A stretch of DNA of 64,000 nt, taken from positions 1 to 64,000 of the forward strand of contig JAPOUL010000057.1 in the NCBI GenBank assembly GCA_026708685.1. The letters are read 5' to 3'. The translations under genes were made by a program, and so were the position numbers. Below are positions 55,711 through 64,000 of this stretch, in pieces (the stretch's first letter is position 1; each line of letters starts with the position of its first letter). The stretch comes from Bacteroidota bacterium (lineage in GTDB: Bacteria > Bacteroidota > Rhodothermia > Rhodothermales > Bin80). A model generated the notes under the pieces. It ran no database searches, was not told the origin of the DNA, and worked only from the letters and a program-made list of their open reading frames with translations.

Positions 55711-56374
55711 TGAAGGATCTTACTGGATCCATGCATAGAAGAGTGGTAAGAAAAGTGGTTTTCTATACAAGCTGATCTTAGTATCAATACCGTAAAAGAT
55801 ACGACATTACTTAATGAGATTCCATTGATAGAATGAATTGCTGATCCATAGAGGCAAGATACATATGGGAATGCACTCTGGGTATCATCTTACCCACTTT
55901 CCAGAAGATGCTATACCTGTTGAATGTCTACGGTTTTTAACCTTATTTGCGACTTAATTCTCATCAAATTTCCGTAATATAGTCACATGTATATGTATTT
56001 TTCTACACTGGTAGAGGCATCGGTACATTGCATTGATTTTTATGCCAGACTGCTTCTTTCCTCATTGGTGTTTTGCCTAGACAGATAGCGTCCAGAGAGT
56101 GAATGAGAGAAATCCTAACTTATTTTAATGAAACGGGTGATCTCGCCAGACACAATGAGTAGCACATCAAGTGTCGTTTTGTGTACATGTCAATGGTGAT
56201 GATTAGGGGTGCTAATGATCTAATAAATTGGATAGTGGATTCTCGTATAGGCAAAAATTTTTCAACCATTGAGGTTTAGTTCGGAGAATTCCGGTGGAGT
56301 ATAGGCATTTTTTCTGGACTACTTACAATGGATAAGAGAATCCGTACGCCATGAATACTCAGTACGATATCTGA
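55711..56374. other. Gene-poor intergenic region
   Basis: About 660 nt hold no gene or RNA that I can support on either strand. Confidence 0.4.
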
Positions 56375-57640
56375 TTAATGATAAAGAAAAAAGAGAAATC
56401 CAAAAAACCCTAAAAACAATGCTAGTCCTCCAAGTCCAGATATTTTCCGAGATCGGAGGGTCCACAGGAGAGGCAAAGTTAATGCAACGGCCGTCACAAT
56501 GGAAATCTTTGACGAACCTGTAGCGACCTCAGGTAATGGGACAATAAATCCACAAATCGCCAAGATCAAGAATATATCGAAAATATTGGATTGAAAAATG
56601 TGACCAACCAAGAGGCGGTGTCTCCCACGCCGTATGACATTGAGGGCAACGACAATATCTGGGAGAGAAGTTCCTATCGCTAATGCACTGGCTGCAAGTG
56701 CTCCAGAATTGATTCCAAGATCTTCGGCAAGCTTTACAAGAGATCCGACCACAATAACACCACTGGAATATAAAATTGCAATGATAAACCCAAAAAATAC
56801 AAGTCCAAGTGATATAGGTATGTTGGCGATATTGGATAATTCAGGCCCTCCTTTAAATGTCAGTTCGGGGCCGAAGTCCCAAATCTGTAATCCTAATAGA
56901 AGTCCCAATCCGATGAAGAAAAAGATGAGTGGGAATATTCCTTCCGATACCGCAAGAAATTCTCCGCGAGTCTGGACATTCGTGAATAAGACTACAGCAA
57001 CAATTAAAGCTAATAGAGGGGGGAGCAACTCCCATGTAAGTGCTTGACGGAACAGATCTTTGGCAGAGGATTTTTTGACAAGTTCTTTATATGAGGGATG
57101 CTGGGTGTCAGGAGGGGACTCTTGACGGCTTTGATAAAATTGCCAGACCATGAAGGCTATGTAGCAAAGAAAAAAGATCGCCGCGTCAAATCGACCGAAA
57201 ACACCGTCGAGACAAAGCAGTAATGCCAGAAGAACAGAAAGGGACGCGATAATGACTGGGCTGGCGTTGGTATGGTTAAAATCTAAGTATCCATTGGATA
57301 AAGCATACTTGGTGGTGAAGAGTCGCAAACGCCCATTCTCTGAACGGACAAAAAAGAATAAAGAAAGTACCCCCAATCCAAATCCTGCCCCTAGATTCGC
57401 AACAACCGTCCCGAAAACATTTGGACTCACCAACTCAGGAGATCCAGAGTTCGCAGCTGCAATAGAAGTGAAAAGTTCAGGGAGGGAGGTGCCAATGCCT
57501 ACGAGGAAGCTTCCGATGAAAAAATCACTCAGCTTCGCTCTATACCCTATTCCACTGGCTAAATCTACCAGAGAGTCACTTGATTTAACAATGACGTACA
57601 CCGATAGAAGCAGTAAGAGGAAGTGCGTCAGTAGGATCAA
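56375..57640 (-). CDS. Sodium/calcium exchanger family (CaCA) protein
   Basis: This 421-aa polytopic membrane protein has the two inverted alpha repeats of cation/Ca2+ antiporters: GTSLPELFTSIAAANSGSPE with NVFGTVVANL near the N-terminus, and GTSLPDIVVALNVIRRGRHR with QSNIFDI near residue 350. The middle is a set of hydrophobic helices with a charged loop (residues about 170-200). It is most like YrbG-type exchangers. The substrate ion is not certain. It is 45 nt downstream of sdhB on the same strand. Confidence 0.88.
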   Translation of the reverse strand: MILLTHFLLLLLSVYVIVKSSDSLVDLASGIGYRAKLSDFFIGSFLVGIGTSLPELFTSIAAANSGSPELVSPNVFGTVVANLGAGFGLGVLSLFFFVRSENGRLRLFTTKYALSNGYLDFNHTNASPVIIASLSVLLALLLCLDGVFGRFDAAIFFLCYIAFMVWQFYQSRQESPPDTQHPSYKELVKKSSAKDLFRQALTWELLPPLLALIVAVVLFTNVQTRGEFLAVSEGIFPLIFFFIGLGLLLGLQIWDFGPELTFKGGPELSNIANIPISLGLVFFGFIIAILYSSGVIVVGSLVKLAEDLGINSGALAASALAIGTSLPDIVVALNVIRRGRHRLLVGHIFQSNIFDIFLILAICGFIVPLPEVATGSSKISIVTAVALTLPLLWTLRSRKISGLGGLALFLGFFGFLFFLYH

Positions 57641-57685
57641 GAAATTACCTCAGCAATGAATCAGGAGGTGGGCAGGAGAGTGTGG

Positions 57686-58429
57686 TCATGCGGAGAGCAC
57701 GCCTTTCATGTAGGCACGCCGCATGCGGGCAATTCCCTGAATGGAAATTCCTTTCGGACAAACGGCTTCACATTCTGCGTAATTGGAACAGTCACCAAAT
57801 CCTTCAGCATCCATCTGATCTACCATCGAAATGACTCGTTGAGATGCTTCCACCTGACCCTGAGGAAGAAGGCCCAAATGGGAAATCTTGGCAGCTGTAA
57901 AGAGAGATGCACTGCCGTTCGGGCACGCGGCAACACATGCACCACAGCCAATGCAGGCTGCATAATCCATCGCATCATCAACGGTCTCCTTTGGAATAGG
58001 GATGGCATTGGCATCTGGAGCAGACCCCGTTGTCACGGACACGTAGCCATGTGCCTCAATAATCCGATCAAATGCAGAACGATCGACAACAAGGTCGCGG
58101 ATGATAGGAAATGCCTTGGCACGGAAAGGTTCAACGGTGATGGTGTCTCCGTCATTGAAACTACGCATATGGAGCTGACACACAGCCGTACGCTTTTGAG
58201 GTCCATGGGCTATACCAGCAACCATCAATCCGCATGAACCACAAATACCCTCTCTACAGTCACTATCAAACTCAACGGGTTCGTCACCACTCTGCAGTAA
58301 CTGCTCGTTGAGAACATCCAACAATTCAAGAAAGGACATGTGCTCACTAGCTTCGTTGACGGTATAGTCTACAAGCCGCCCTTTAGAAGTACGATCCTCT
58401 TGTCTCCAAATGCGCAGGTGAATGATCAT
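57686..58429 (-). CDS. sdhB: Succinate dehydrogenase iron-sulfur subunit
   Basis: SdhB (247 aa from this start) carries electrons from SdhA to quinone. All three clusters are visible: 2Fe-2S in [15 protein letters not shown] with a later CQLHM, 4Fe-4S in [15 protein letters not shown], and 3Fe-4S in [17 protein letters not shown] start at the ATG at 58429 ([12 protein letters not shown]), 4 nt after sdhA. The longer frame from 58486 adds 19 residues that overlap sdhA and do not look like SdhB. Confidence 0.95.
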   Translation of the reverse strand: MIIHLRIWRQEDRTSKGRLVDYTVNEASEHMSFLELLDVLNEQLLQSGDEPVEFDSDCREGICGSCGLMVAGIAHGPQKRTAVCQLHMRSFNDGDTITVEPFRAKAFPIIRDLVVDRSAFDRIIEAHGYVSVTTGSAPDANAIPIPKETVDDAMDYAACIGCGACVAACPNGSASLFTAAKISHLGLLPQGQVEASQRVISMVDQMDAEGFGDCSNYAECEAVCPKGISIQGIARMRRAYMKGVLSA

Positions 58430-58433
58430 GGGA

Positions 58434-60377
58434 TTATTTGTAGCTACGTTGTGATGGATGGACGTTTTCAAAGGTGAGCTGCTCAAGATGCAGCTTTGGA
58501 TCTCGGCCGTTATACTCCCATGCGGCTACATCCGCATAGTCCTCATCATTACGAGCCGCTTCTCCTTCGGGAGTCTGGTACTCCTCACGAAAATGGCCTC
58601 CGCAGGATTCCTCGCGGCGGAGTGCATCACGGGCCATGAGAGCTCCTAATTCAATAAAGTCTGCCACACGCCCTGCAAATTCAAGATTCTTGTTGTAGCG
58701 ATTGGCAGAACCAGGGACACAGACACGCTCCCAGAATTCGTCTTCAAGGCGATGGATAGCTTCAAGGGATGACTGTAAGCCACTACTGGTCCGTGACATT
58801 CCAACATGATCCCATAACAGGTGACCGAGTTCTCTATGAAACTCCGTCGGTGATTTATCACCTTTGTTCTTGAGGATCCGGTCAATTCGATCACTCGCCT
58901 CCTGCTCAGTAGCATCAAAGCTGTCATCATCCAGCGGGATGGGGTCAGATGAGCCAAGCCCGGCAACATAGGCCCCAAGAGTGTATGGAATCACGAAGTA
59001 ACCGTCGGCCAGCCCCTGCATCAAGGCACTCGCACCAAGTCGATTAGCACCATGGTCGCTGAAATTGGCCTCCCCAAGTACAAAGAGACCAGGGATGGTA
59101 CTCTGTAATTCATAATCAACCCACAATCCCCCCATCGTATAATGGACAGCAGGATAGATCCGCATGGGCGTATGGTACGGATCATCACCTGTGATGCGCT
59201 GATACATTTCAAACAGATTTCCGTACCGCTCCCGAATGGTTTGCTCTCCAAGGCGTTCAATGGAATGGCGAAAGTCAAGATAGACGGCAAGGCGGGTTTC
59301 ACCCACTCCCCGTCCTTCGTCGCATTCTTTCTTAGAGGCACGGGAGGCTACATCTCTGGGAACAAGGTTCCCAAAACTCGGGTAACGACGTTCCAGATAG
59401 TAATCACGAGCATCCTCTGGAATCAATTCAGGTGCACGCTTGTCTTCGGGATCTTTGGGAACCCATACGCGTCCATCATTACGAAGACTCTCACTCATCA
59501 ACGTCAGCTTAGACTGATAGTCTCCAGATACGGGAATACAGGTGGGATGAATCTGGGTATAGCAGGGATTGGCAAAAAAAGCACCTCGCTTATGACACCG
59601 CCAGGCAGCGGTTACATTGGAGTTTTTTGCATTCGTGGACAGGTAGTACGCATTCCCATATCCACCCGTGCATAGCAAGACGGCATCGCCAGCATAACGC
59701 TCCAGTTCGCCAGTGAGAAGATTTCGAGTGATGACACCACAAGCTCGGCCATTGGCAACGACGAGGTCAACCATTTCTCTGCGGGGAAGCATCTTCACTC
59801 GACCAGCAGCAATCTGATGGCTTAATGCCTGATAAGCACCAAGCAGAAGTTGTTGACCAGTTTGCCCCCTCGCATAAAAAGTACGCGACACTTGGGCTCC
59901 ACCAAAAGATCGGTTAGAAAGGACTCCTCCATATTCACGGGCAAAAGGAACGCCCTGAGCAACGGCCTGATCAATAATATTATTGGATACTTGGGCGAGG
60001 CGGTAGACATTCGCCTCGCGGGAACGGTAATCCCCCCCTTTGATGGTGTCGTAAAAGAGTCGCCAGACGGTATCGCCGTCATTGGGATAGTTCTTGGCAG
60101 CATTGATCCCGCCTTGGGCCGCAATGGAATGAGCTCTGCGCGGAGAGTCCTGTATACAGAAACACGTAACATTATAGCCTAATCCAGCTAAGGTCGCTGC
60201 CGCAGACGCACCAGCAAGTCCAGATCCAACAATCAGAATGTGGTGAGATCGCTTGTTGGCAGGACTCACCAGGGAAACCGCATTTTTATAAATATCCCAT
60301 TTTTCCTGTAGCCGGCCAGAGGGCACCTTTGAATCAAGGCGGGGACTCTGAGATGGATCGGATGCTCTTGATGCCAT
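58434..60377 (-). CDS. sdhA: Succinate dehydrogenase flavoprotein subunit
   Basis: SdhA (647 aa) oxidises succinate to fumarate in the TCA cycle. It has the FAD-binding [18 protein letters not shown], the flavin-linking His region [18 protein letters not shown], the active-site HPTCIPV, and [19 protein letters not shown] start at the ATG at 60377 (MASRASDPS), 7 nt after the sdhC stop, because the 30 residues before it overlap sdhC in another frame. The order is sdhC-sdhA-sdhB, as in Bacteroidota. Confidence 0.96.
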   Translation of the reverse strand: MASRASDPSQSPRLDSKVPSGRLQEKWDIYKNAVSLVSPANKRSHHILIVGSGLAGASAAATLAGLGYNVTCFCIQDSPRRAHSIAAQGGINAAKNYPNDGDTVWRLFYDTIKGGDYRSREANVYRLAQVSNNIIDQAVAQGVPFAREYGGVLSNRSFGGAQVSRTFYARGQTGQQLLLGAYQALSHQIAAGRVKMLPRREMVDLVVANGRACGVITRNLLTGELERYAGDAVLLCTGGYGNAYYLSTNAKNSNVTAAWRCHKRGAFFANPCYTQIHPTCIPVSGDYQSKLTLMSESLRNDGRVWVPKDPEDKRAPELIPEDARDYYLERRYPSFGNLVPRDVASRASKKECDEGRGVGETRLAVYLDFRHSIERLGEQTIRERYGNLFEMYQRITGDDPYHTPMRIYPAVHYTMGGLWVDYELQSTIPGLFVLGEANFSDHGANRLGASALMQGLADGYFVIPYTLGAYVAGLGSSDPIPLDDDSFDATEQEASDRIDRILKNKGDKSPTEFHRELGHLLWDHVGMSRTSSGLQSSLEAIHRLEDEFWERVCVPGSANRYNKNLEFAGRVADFIELGALMARDALRREESCGGHFREEYQTPEGEAARNDEDYADVAAWEYNGRDPKLHLEQLTFENVHPSQRSYK

Positions 60378-60384
60378 AGTCCTA

Positions 60385-61071
60385 TTACCAGAAGTAGATA
60401 TAAAGAGGTACAAACAAAAACCCAATCGCCACCAGAATTCCCAGAATTGCAGCGAGTGTATATACAAGGGGGGACAGACGTCGGCTCATCACCCCTAGAG
60501 ATTGAAGAGCACTCCATACGCCATGACGCATATGCATTCCAAGCAAAATCATGATGATTGGATAGCCGAAGGCATACAGAGGTTCATGAAATTTTTCGGT
60601 CATCAGTCGGCGAAGATCACGTACTTCTTCACCCGTTGAAAGGGTTGCAATATACCCCTCTGCCTCGCCGGGTCCGTATTTAAAGGAGATCAAATGAAGA
60701 ACCAGAAACACCAGGAGAATGATACCAGTAAAGATCATCGATCGTGCACTGTATCCCTGAAGACTTGGGGATCCAGCAGATGTATAGTTTTTGTACCCAA
60801 TGGGGCGTGCTTGACGGCGGCGAACTTGGATCGTAATTCCAACAACGGCATGCAGGATAAAACAGAGTGCAAGAAGAATTTCTATGGTATAGAAAATCCA
60901 GCCAAGACTCATCAGCTTGTAGGCATAAGCATTGTAAGCTGTTGGATCGGGAGAGAGATAGGTCAGGTTTCCAATCATATGGGCAATCACGAACGCAACC
61001 AAACCAATCCCAGTCACTCCGGTCAAGACTTTACGGCCAACCGGCGACATTAAAGCACTCATCATTTTCAT
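60385..61071 (-). CDS. sdhC: Succinate dehydrogenase cytochrome b subunit
   Basis: This 228-aa membrane anchor has about five hydrophobic helices and conserved heme-ligand-type histidines ([45 protein letters not shown]). It is the single-subunit type B anchor used in Bacteroidota, which explains the lack of sdhD. It heads the sdhCAB genes 86 nt downstream of citrate synthase. Confidence 0.94.
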   Translation of the reverse strand: MKMMSALMSPVGRKVLTGVTGIGLVAFVIAHMIGNLTYLSPDPTAYNAYAYKLMSLGWIFYTIEILLALCFILHAVVGITIQVRRRQARPIGYKNYTSAGSPSLQGYSARSMIFTGIILLVFLVLHLISFKYGPGEAEGYIATLSTGEEVRDLRRLMTEKFHEPLYAFGYPIIMILLGMHMRHGVWSALQSLGVMSRRLSPLVYTLAAILGILVAIGFLFVPLYIYFW

Positions 61072-61157
61072 AACGAAACGACCATGTTGTTTCAGGTGTC
61101 TACCATGGAGTGTAACTTCATGCTGTTAAAAATGATACATCCACTGAGCCTAATGGT

Positions 61158-62297
61158 TTAGAGTTTGAGTCCCATTGGGCCCGTGTACGCTGCCCGTGGC
61201 CGGATCAGGCGATTATCTTCCCACTGCTCCAGAAGGTGGGCTGTCCATCCAGTGATTCTGCCCATCACAAAAAGAGTCGTATAAAAATCAGGCTCTAACC
61301 CAAGAATATGCAAAACAGGAGCGCTGTAAAAATCTACATTGGCACGTATTCCCTTTTGTTCATCCATCGTTCGGCTCAAGGATGAGCATAGGTCAATCCA
61401 TCGTTTTGCATCCACTTCATTACCCAGTTCAACAAGCATGTTGCGCAGGATACCAGCACGTGGATCAAGTGTTTTGTAGACTCGATGCCCAAATCCCATG
61501 ATTCGCTCTTTTGCGGCAAGTTTACGCAATACAAATTCTCGTGGATCCTCACCACTCTGTTGCAGCTCCAGGAGCATCAGCATGACCCGAGTACTCGCTC
61601 CACCATGCAAAGCACCCTTGAGAGCACCAATCGCTCCGGTAATGGCAGAGTGCATATCGCTGAGTGTGGCACCAATGACCCGTGAAGTAAAGGTTGAAGC
61701 ATTGAGACCGTGTTCTGCATGGAGAACTAAAAATGCGTCCAAAGCCTGAATCGCATTCTTGGTTGGTTGATCCCCAGTGAGCATATACAAAAAGTTTTCA
61801 GCAGTTGTACCAGTGATCAGTGGTGCAATGGGAGGCTTACCATGACGATGCCGTGCAAGTGCAGCGACTAAGACAGGAATCTGTGCGGTCAAACGGAGAG
61901 CCTTGCGGTAATTGACCTCAGGTGAAGAGGCGTTGGCTTCAGGGTCATAATGTGAAAGGAGAGACACCCCCGTTCGTAGAGCCGCCATAGGATCAAAATC
62001 CGAGGGAAGCTTACCGAGGATTTCCAGAACCGCTTTCGGTACATCACGAACATGTGCTAATTCCTGGTGAAGATACTCGTTTTCCAGAGGAAGATGCCCG
62101 TGCCATAAAAGATAGGCTACATCCTCAAAATTACTGTTGCTCGCCAGATCTTCAATGGAGTACCCACGGTAGACCAAAGCACCTTTTCCCCCATCAATAT
62201 AACAGATAGATGAGTTGAGTGCGATGACACCTTCAAGCCCTTTTACATGACGTTGCTGGCTATCTGAAACAATATCTGACGGTTTCATATGGATCAA
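61158..62297 (-). CDS. gltA: Citrate synthase
   Basis: This 379-aa enzyme condenses oxaloacetate and acetyl-CoA. The catalytic residues are visible: His in LHAEHGLNAST, His in MGFGHRVYKTLDPRA and Asp in NVDFYSAPVLHIL. The length fits the short dimeric form found in Bacillus and Thermus rather than the long proteobacterial form. The true start may be Met4 (62288). It sits directly upstream of sdhCAB, a TCA cycle cluster probably on one transcript. Confidence 0.95.
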   Translation of the reverse strand: MIHMKPSDIVSDSQQRHVKGLEGVIALNSSICYIDGGKGALVYRGYSIEDLASNSNFEDVAYLLWHGHLPLENEYLHQELAHVRDVPKAVLEILGKLPSDFDPMAALRTGVSLLSHYDPEANASSPEVNYRKALRLTAQIPVLVAALARHRHGKPPIAPLITGTTAENFLYMLTGDQPTKNAIQALDAFLVLHAEHGLNASTFTSRVIGATLSDMHSAITGAIGALKGALHGGASTRVMLMLLELQQSGEDPREFVLRKLAAKERIMGFGHRVYKTLDPRAGILRNMLVELGNEVDAKRWIDLCSSLSRTMDEQKGIRANVDFYSAPVLHILGLEPDFYTTLFVMGRITGWTAHLLEQWEDNRLIRPRAAYTGPMGLKL

Positions 62298-62559
62298 TTA
62301 AAACTGTAGCAATGAGTGATGAAGCCCATTGTACTTGATAGATTCAATCATGTGCCTACAATGGATCAAAGATTCAATAAATTTGTTTCAGTAGAATCTG
62401 ATCAATTCAGATCACTAGGAAGAGATTGTCTATGTGTCGTCTGCGAAATTTGAGTAAACCATGCATTTCGATGCAATCAGGCTGGCTTGAGTTTCGTACC
62501 ACACTCGTCTTTAATGGCATTGATCAAGGCAATCATATCAAAGAATTATCATTCTCTAT

Positions 62560-64000
62560 ATGCCAAAAGAAATTATTATCAACACAACTTCCGATGAAAC
62601 GAGAATAGCGATCGTTGAAGAAGGGAAGTTGGTGGAGTTTCATATCGAGAGTCCTGAAAGTGAACGAACCTTAGGAGATATTTTTCTTGGTCGTATTGAG
62701 GCGTTTCGATCTGGACTTCAAGCTGCATTTGTAAGTATTGGAGAGGATCAGCAGGGCTTTTTACATTTTTCGGATCTCGCTGCGAACCTTGAGCAGCAGC
62801 TTGCTTTTGTGCAACAAAAGAAGCCTCAGGTCTCAAGAGTTATGGAGGAGTGGGCGAATGCCCACCCACCGGAAAAGAGTGATCCCCAACGTAGAAGATG
62901 GGGCGATGCGAATTTGCTAAAGCCCAAACAGAACATTCTGGTTACGATCACGAAGGAACCCCACCACAGTAAAAATCCTCGTCTTTCCACGGATATTTCA
63001 CTTGCTGGACGGTTCCTTGTATTAATTCCTCTGTCGGAATCAAGTGCTGTCTCAAGAAGAATCGTCGATCGTAAAGAACGCAATCGGCTTCGCACCATTC
63101 TAAAAAAAATCCGTCCCGCTGGATTTGGGTTGATTGCCCGAACGGTAGCCGAGGGAAGAGATGAGAAAGCACTGGATAAGGATCTTCAATTTTTACTTGA
63201 TCGGTGGCAGAACATTGAAAAATCACTGCAGGGGCATCCGAGTGCACCGATCCGAGTCTATGAGGATGTCAGCCTGGCCTCGTCGATCATCCGTGATTTA
63301 TTCTCTGATGATTTCTCACGAATTCTTGTGGACAATTATCGTATGTATCGGGCCATTCGAGGCTATATTCTGGCCGTAGCTCCTCACTTGATAGAAACTG
63401 TCAAACAGCATAAAGGGAAAAAGCCTGTTTTTGCAGTCGCAGGGGTTCAGGAGCAGATCAATGAGGTCTTTGATACCCAGGTCCAATTACCATCTGGCGG
63501 GTCTATTGTTATTGAAGCTACGGAGGCGATGCATGTCATTGATGTTAATTCAGGGCGTACGCGTACGAAGAAAAACCATGAAACCCTAGCCCTGCAGGTG
63601 AACTTAGAGGCCGTTGAATCAATTGCCCGTCAAATACGATTGCGCAATTTGAGCGGACTTATTGTGATAGATTTTATTGATTTACGGTTTGAGAAGAACC
63701 GTCAAAAAATTGATACAGCTCTCTCGGCTGAGTTACAATCTGACCGAATTCAAGCCGAGAATCTTCCCATGAGTGAACTGGGAATTGTTCAGATGACTCG
63801 TGAGCGACAGCGTGATAGTGTTACGTCCACTCATCAACTGGCAAAAAAATCTCAAGTCAATAGAATTCCATCACCTGATCCAGACTTCATGACCAAGAAA
63901 ATAGGGCAGTGGCTGGAAAAACATAGTGGTGGGAGTGTATATTTAAAAGTGCATCCATTTACGGCTGCGTGGATGGAGAGGGGATTGTTGGGTAGCAGTC
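62560..64000 (+). CDS. rng: Ribonuclease G/E, partial (runs off the right edge)
   Basis: The first 480 codons of an RNase G/E-family endoribonuclease are present. An S1-like RNA-binding part lies at residues 38-150 (GDIFLGRIEAFRSGLQAAFV). The catalytic domain has the Mg-binding Asp residues in HVIDVNSGR and GLIVIDFIDLRFEKN. The zinc-link cysteine motif normally found after the TRxR segment (CPxCxGxG) is absent; the sequence reads MTRERQRDSVTSTHQL. The protein has an inserted charged stretch after the S1 part (EEWANAHPPEKSDPQRRRW). The stop codon lies beyond the window. Confidence 0.93.
   Translation, partial: MPKEIIINTTSDETRIAIVEEGKLVEFHIESPESERTLGDIFLGRIEAFRSGLQAAFVSIGEDQQGFLHFSDLAANLEQQLAFVQQKKPQVSRVMEEWANAHPPEKSDPQRRRWGDANLLKPKQNILVTITKEPHHSKNPRLSTDISLAGRFLVLIPLSESSAVSRRIVDRKERNRLRTILKKIRPAGFGLIARTVAEGRDEKALDKDLQFLLDRWQNIEKSLQGHPSAPIRVYEDVSLASSIIRDLFSDDFSRILVDNYRMYRAIRGYILAVAPHLIETVKQHKGKKPVFAVAGVQEQINEVFDTQVQLPSGGSIVIEATEAMHVIDVNSGRTRTKKNHETLALQVNLEAVESIARQIRLRNLSGLIVIDFIDLRFEKNRQKIDTALSAELQSDRIQAENLPMSELGIVQMTRERQRDSVTSTHQLAKKSQVNRIPSPDPDFMTKKIGQWLEKHSGGSVYLKVHPFTAAWMERGLLGSS

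Noticed and set aside
60378-60467. Longer SdhA start at 60467
   Set aside because: The extra residues overlap sdhC in another frame and look like out-of-frame membrane-helix code.

Overview
The window looks like chromosomal DNA around the replication origin of a free-living Gram-negative bacterium from or near the Bacteroidota/Rhodothermota/Balneolota. The evidence is a DUF4295 gene directly after rpmG, a one-piece SdhC with SdhA and SdhB, Bacteroidota-style CoaBC motifs, a YceD/DUF177 protein without cysteine motifs, and weak ribosome binding sites. Rhodothermus also carries a DnaB intein. The lineage call is an inference; there is no rRNA in the window.

Layout. 1-3.8 kb is decayed: an LRR-gene fragment, a secreted Sel1-repeat protein, and gene remnants. 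3.8-7.4 kb holds a Gabija-like (class 2 OLD nuclease plus UvrD-like protein) defence pair whose helicase motifs are degraded. 8.0-10.4 kb has a LolC/E-type permease, rpmB-rpmG-DUF4295 and three tRNAs, one of them (Arg-UCU) split by a 194-nt group I intron. 10.4-22.2 kb is a long minus-strand run of housekeeping genes: dnaB with an intein, udg, coaBC, gmk, tRNA-Ser, frr, pyrH, tsf, rpsB, rpsI, rplM, dnaN and dnaA. 22.2-22.5 kb is the probable oriC. 22.9-29 kb is the plus-strand DUF177-rpmF-plsX-fabH-fabD-fabG set with a DEAD-box helicase. 29-32.4 kb is an McrBC type IV restriction pair. 33-35.6 kb has tRNA-Val, tRNA-Gly, rpmH, rnpA and yidC.

35.6-44.9 kb is an accessory island. It lies between yidC and mnmE, genes that belong to one origin-proximal cluster in many bacteria. 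It holds a broken DUF433 regulator, a two-gene operon of an AAA ATPase/DUF4143 nuclease-like protein plus a 1,214-aa STAND/NACHT-like NTPase (the best candidate here for an undescribed defence system), a PIN toxin locus and a Panacea antitoxin locus. The DUF433, PIN and Panacea-partner genes are each cut by an in-frame UGA. 45.0-53.1 kb returns to core genes: mnmE, mnmG, rsmG with a perfect parS site over its start codon, mfd and murQ. 53.1-56.4 kb is again decayed (IS4-family remnant, frameshifted small gene, Sel1-like membrane protein). 56.4-64 kb has a CaCA cation exchanger, sdhB-sdhA-sdhC, citrate synthase and the first 480 codons of RNase G/E.

Gene direction fits bidirectional replication from about 22.3 kb: core genes to the left are almost all minus, and the nearest core genes to the right are plus. 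Innate defence is dense (Gabija-like, McrBC, STAND/nuclease pair, two toxin-antitoxin-like loci), and two self-splicing elements (group I intron and intein) lie within 2 kb.
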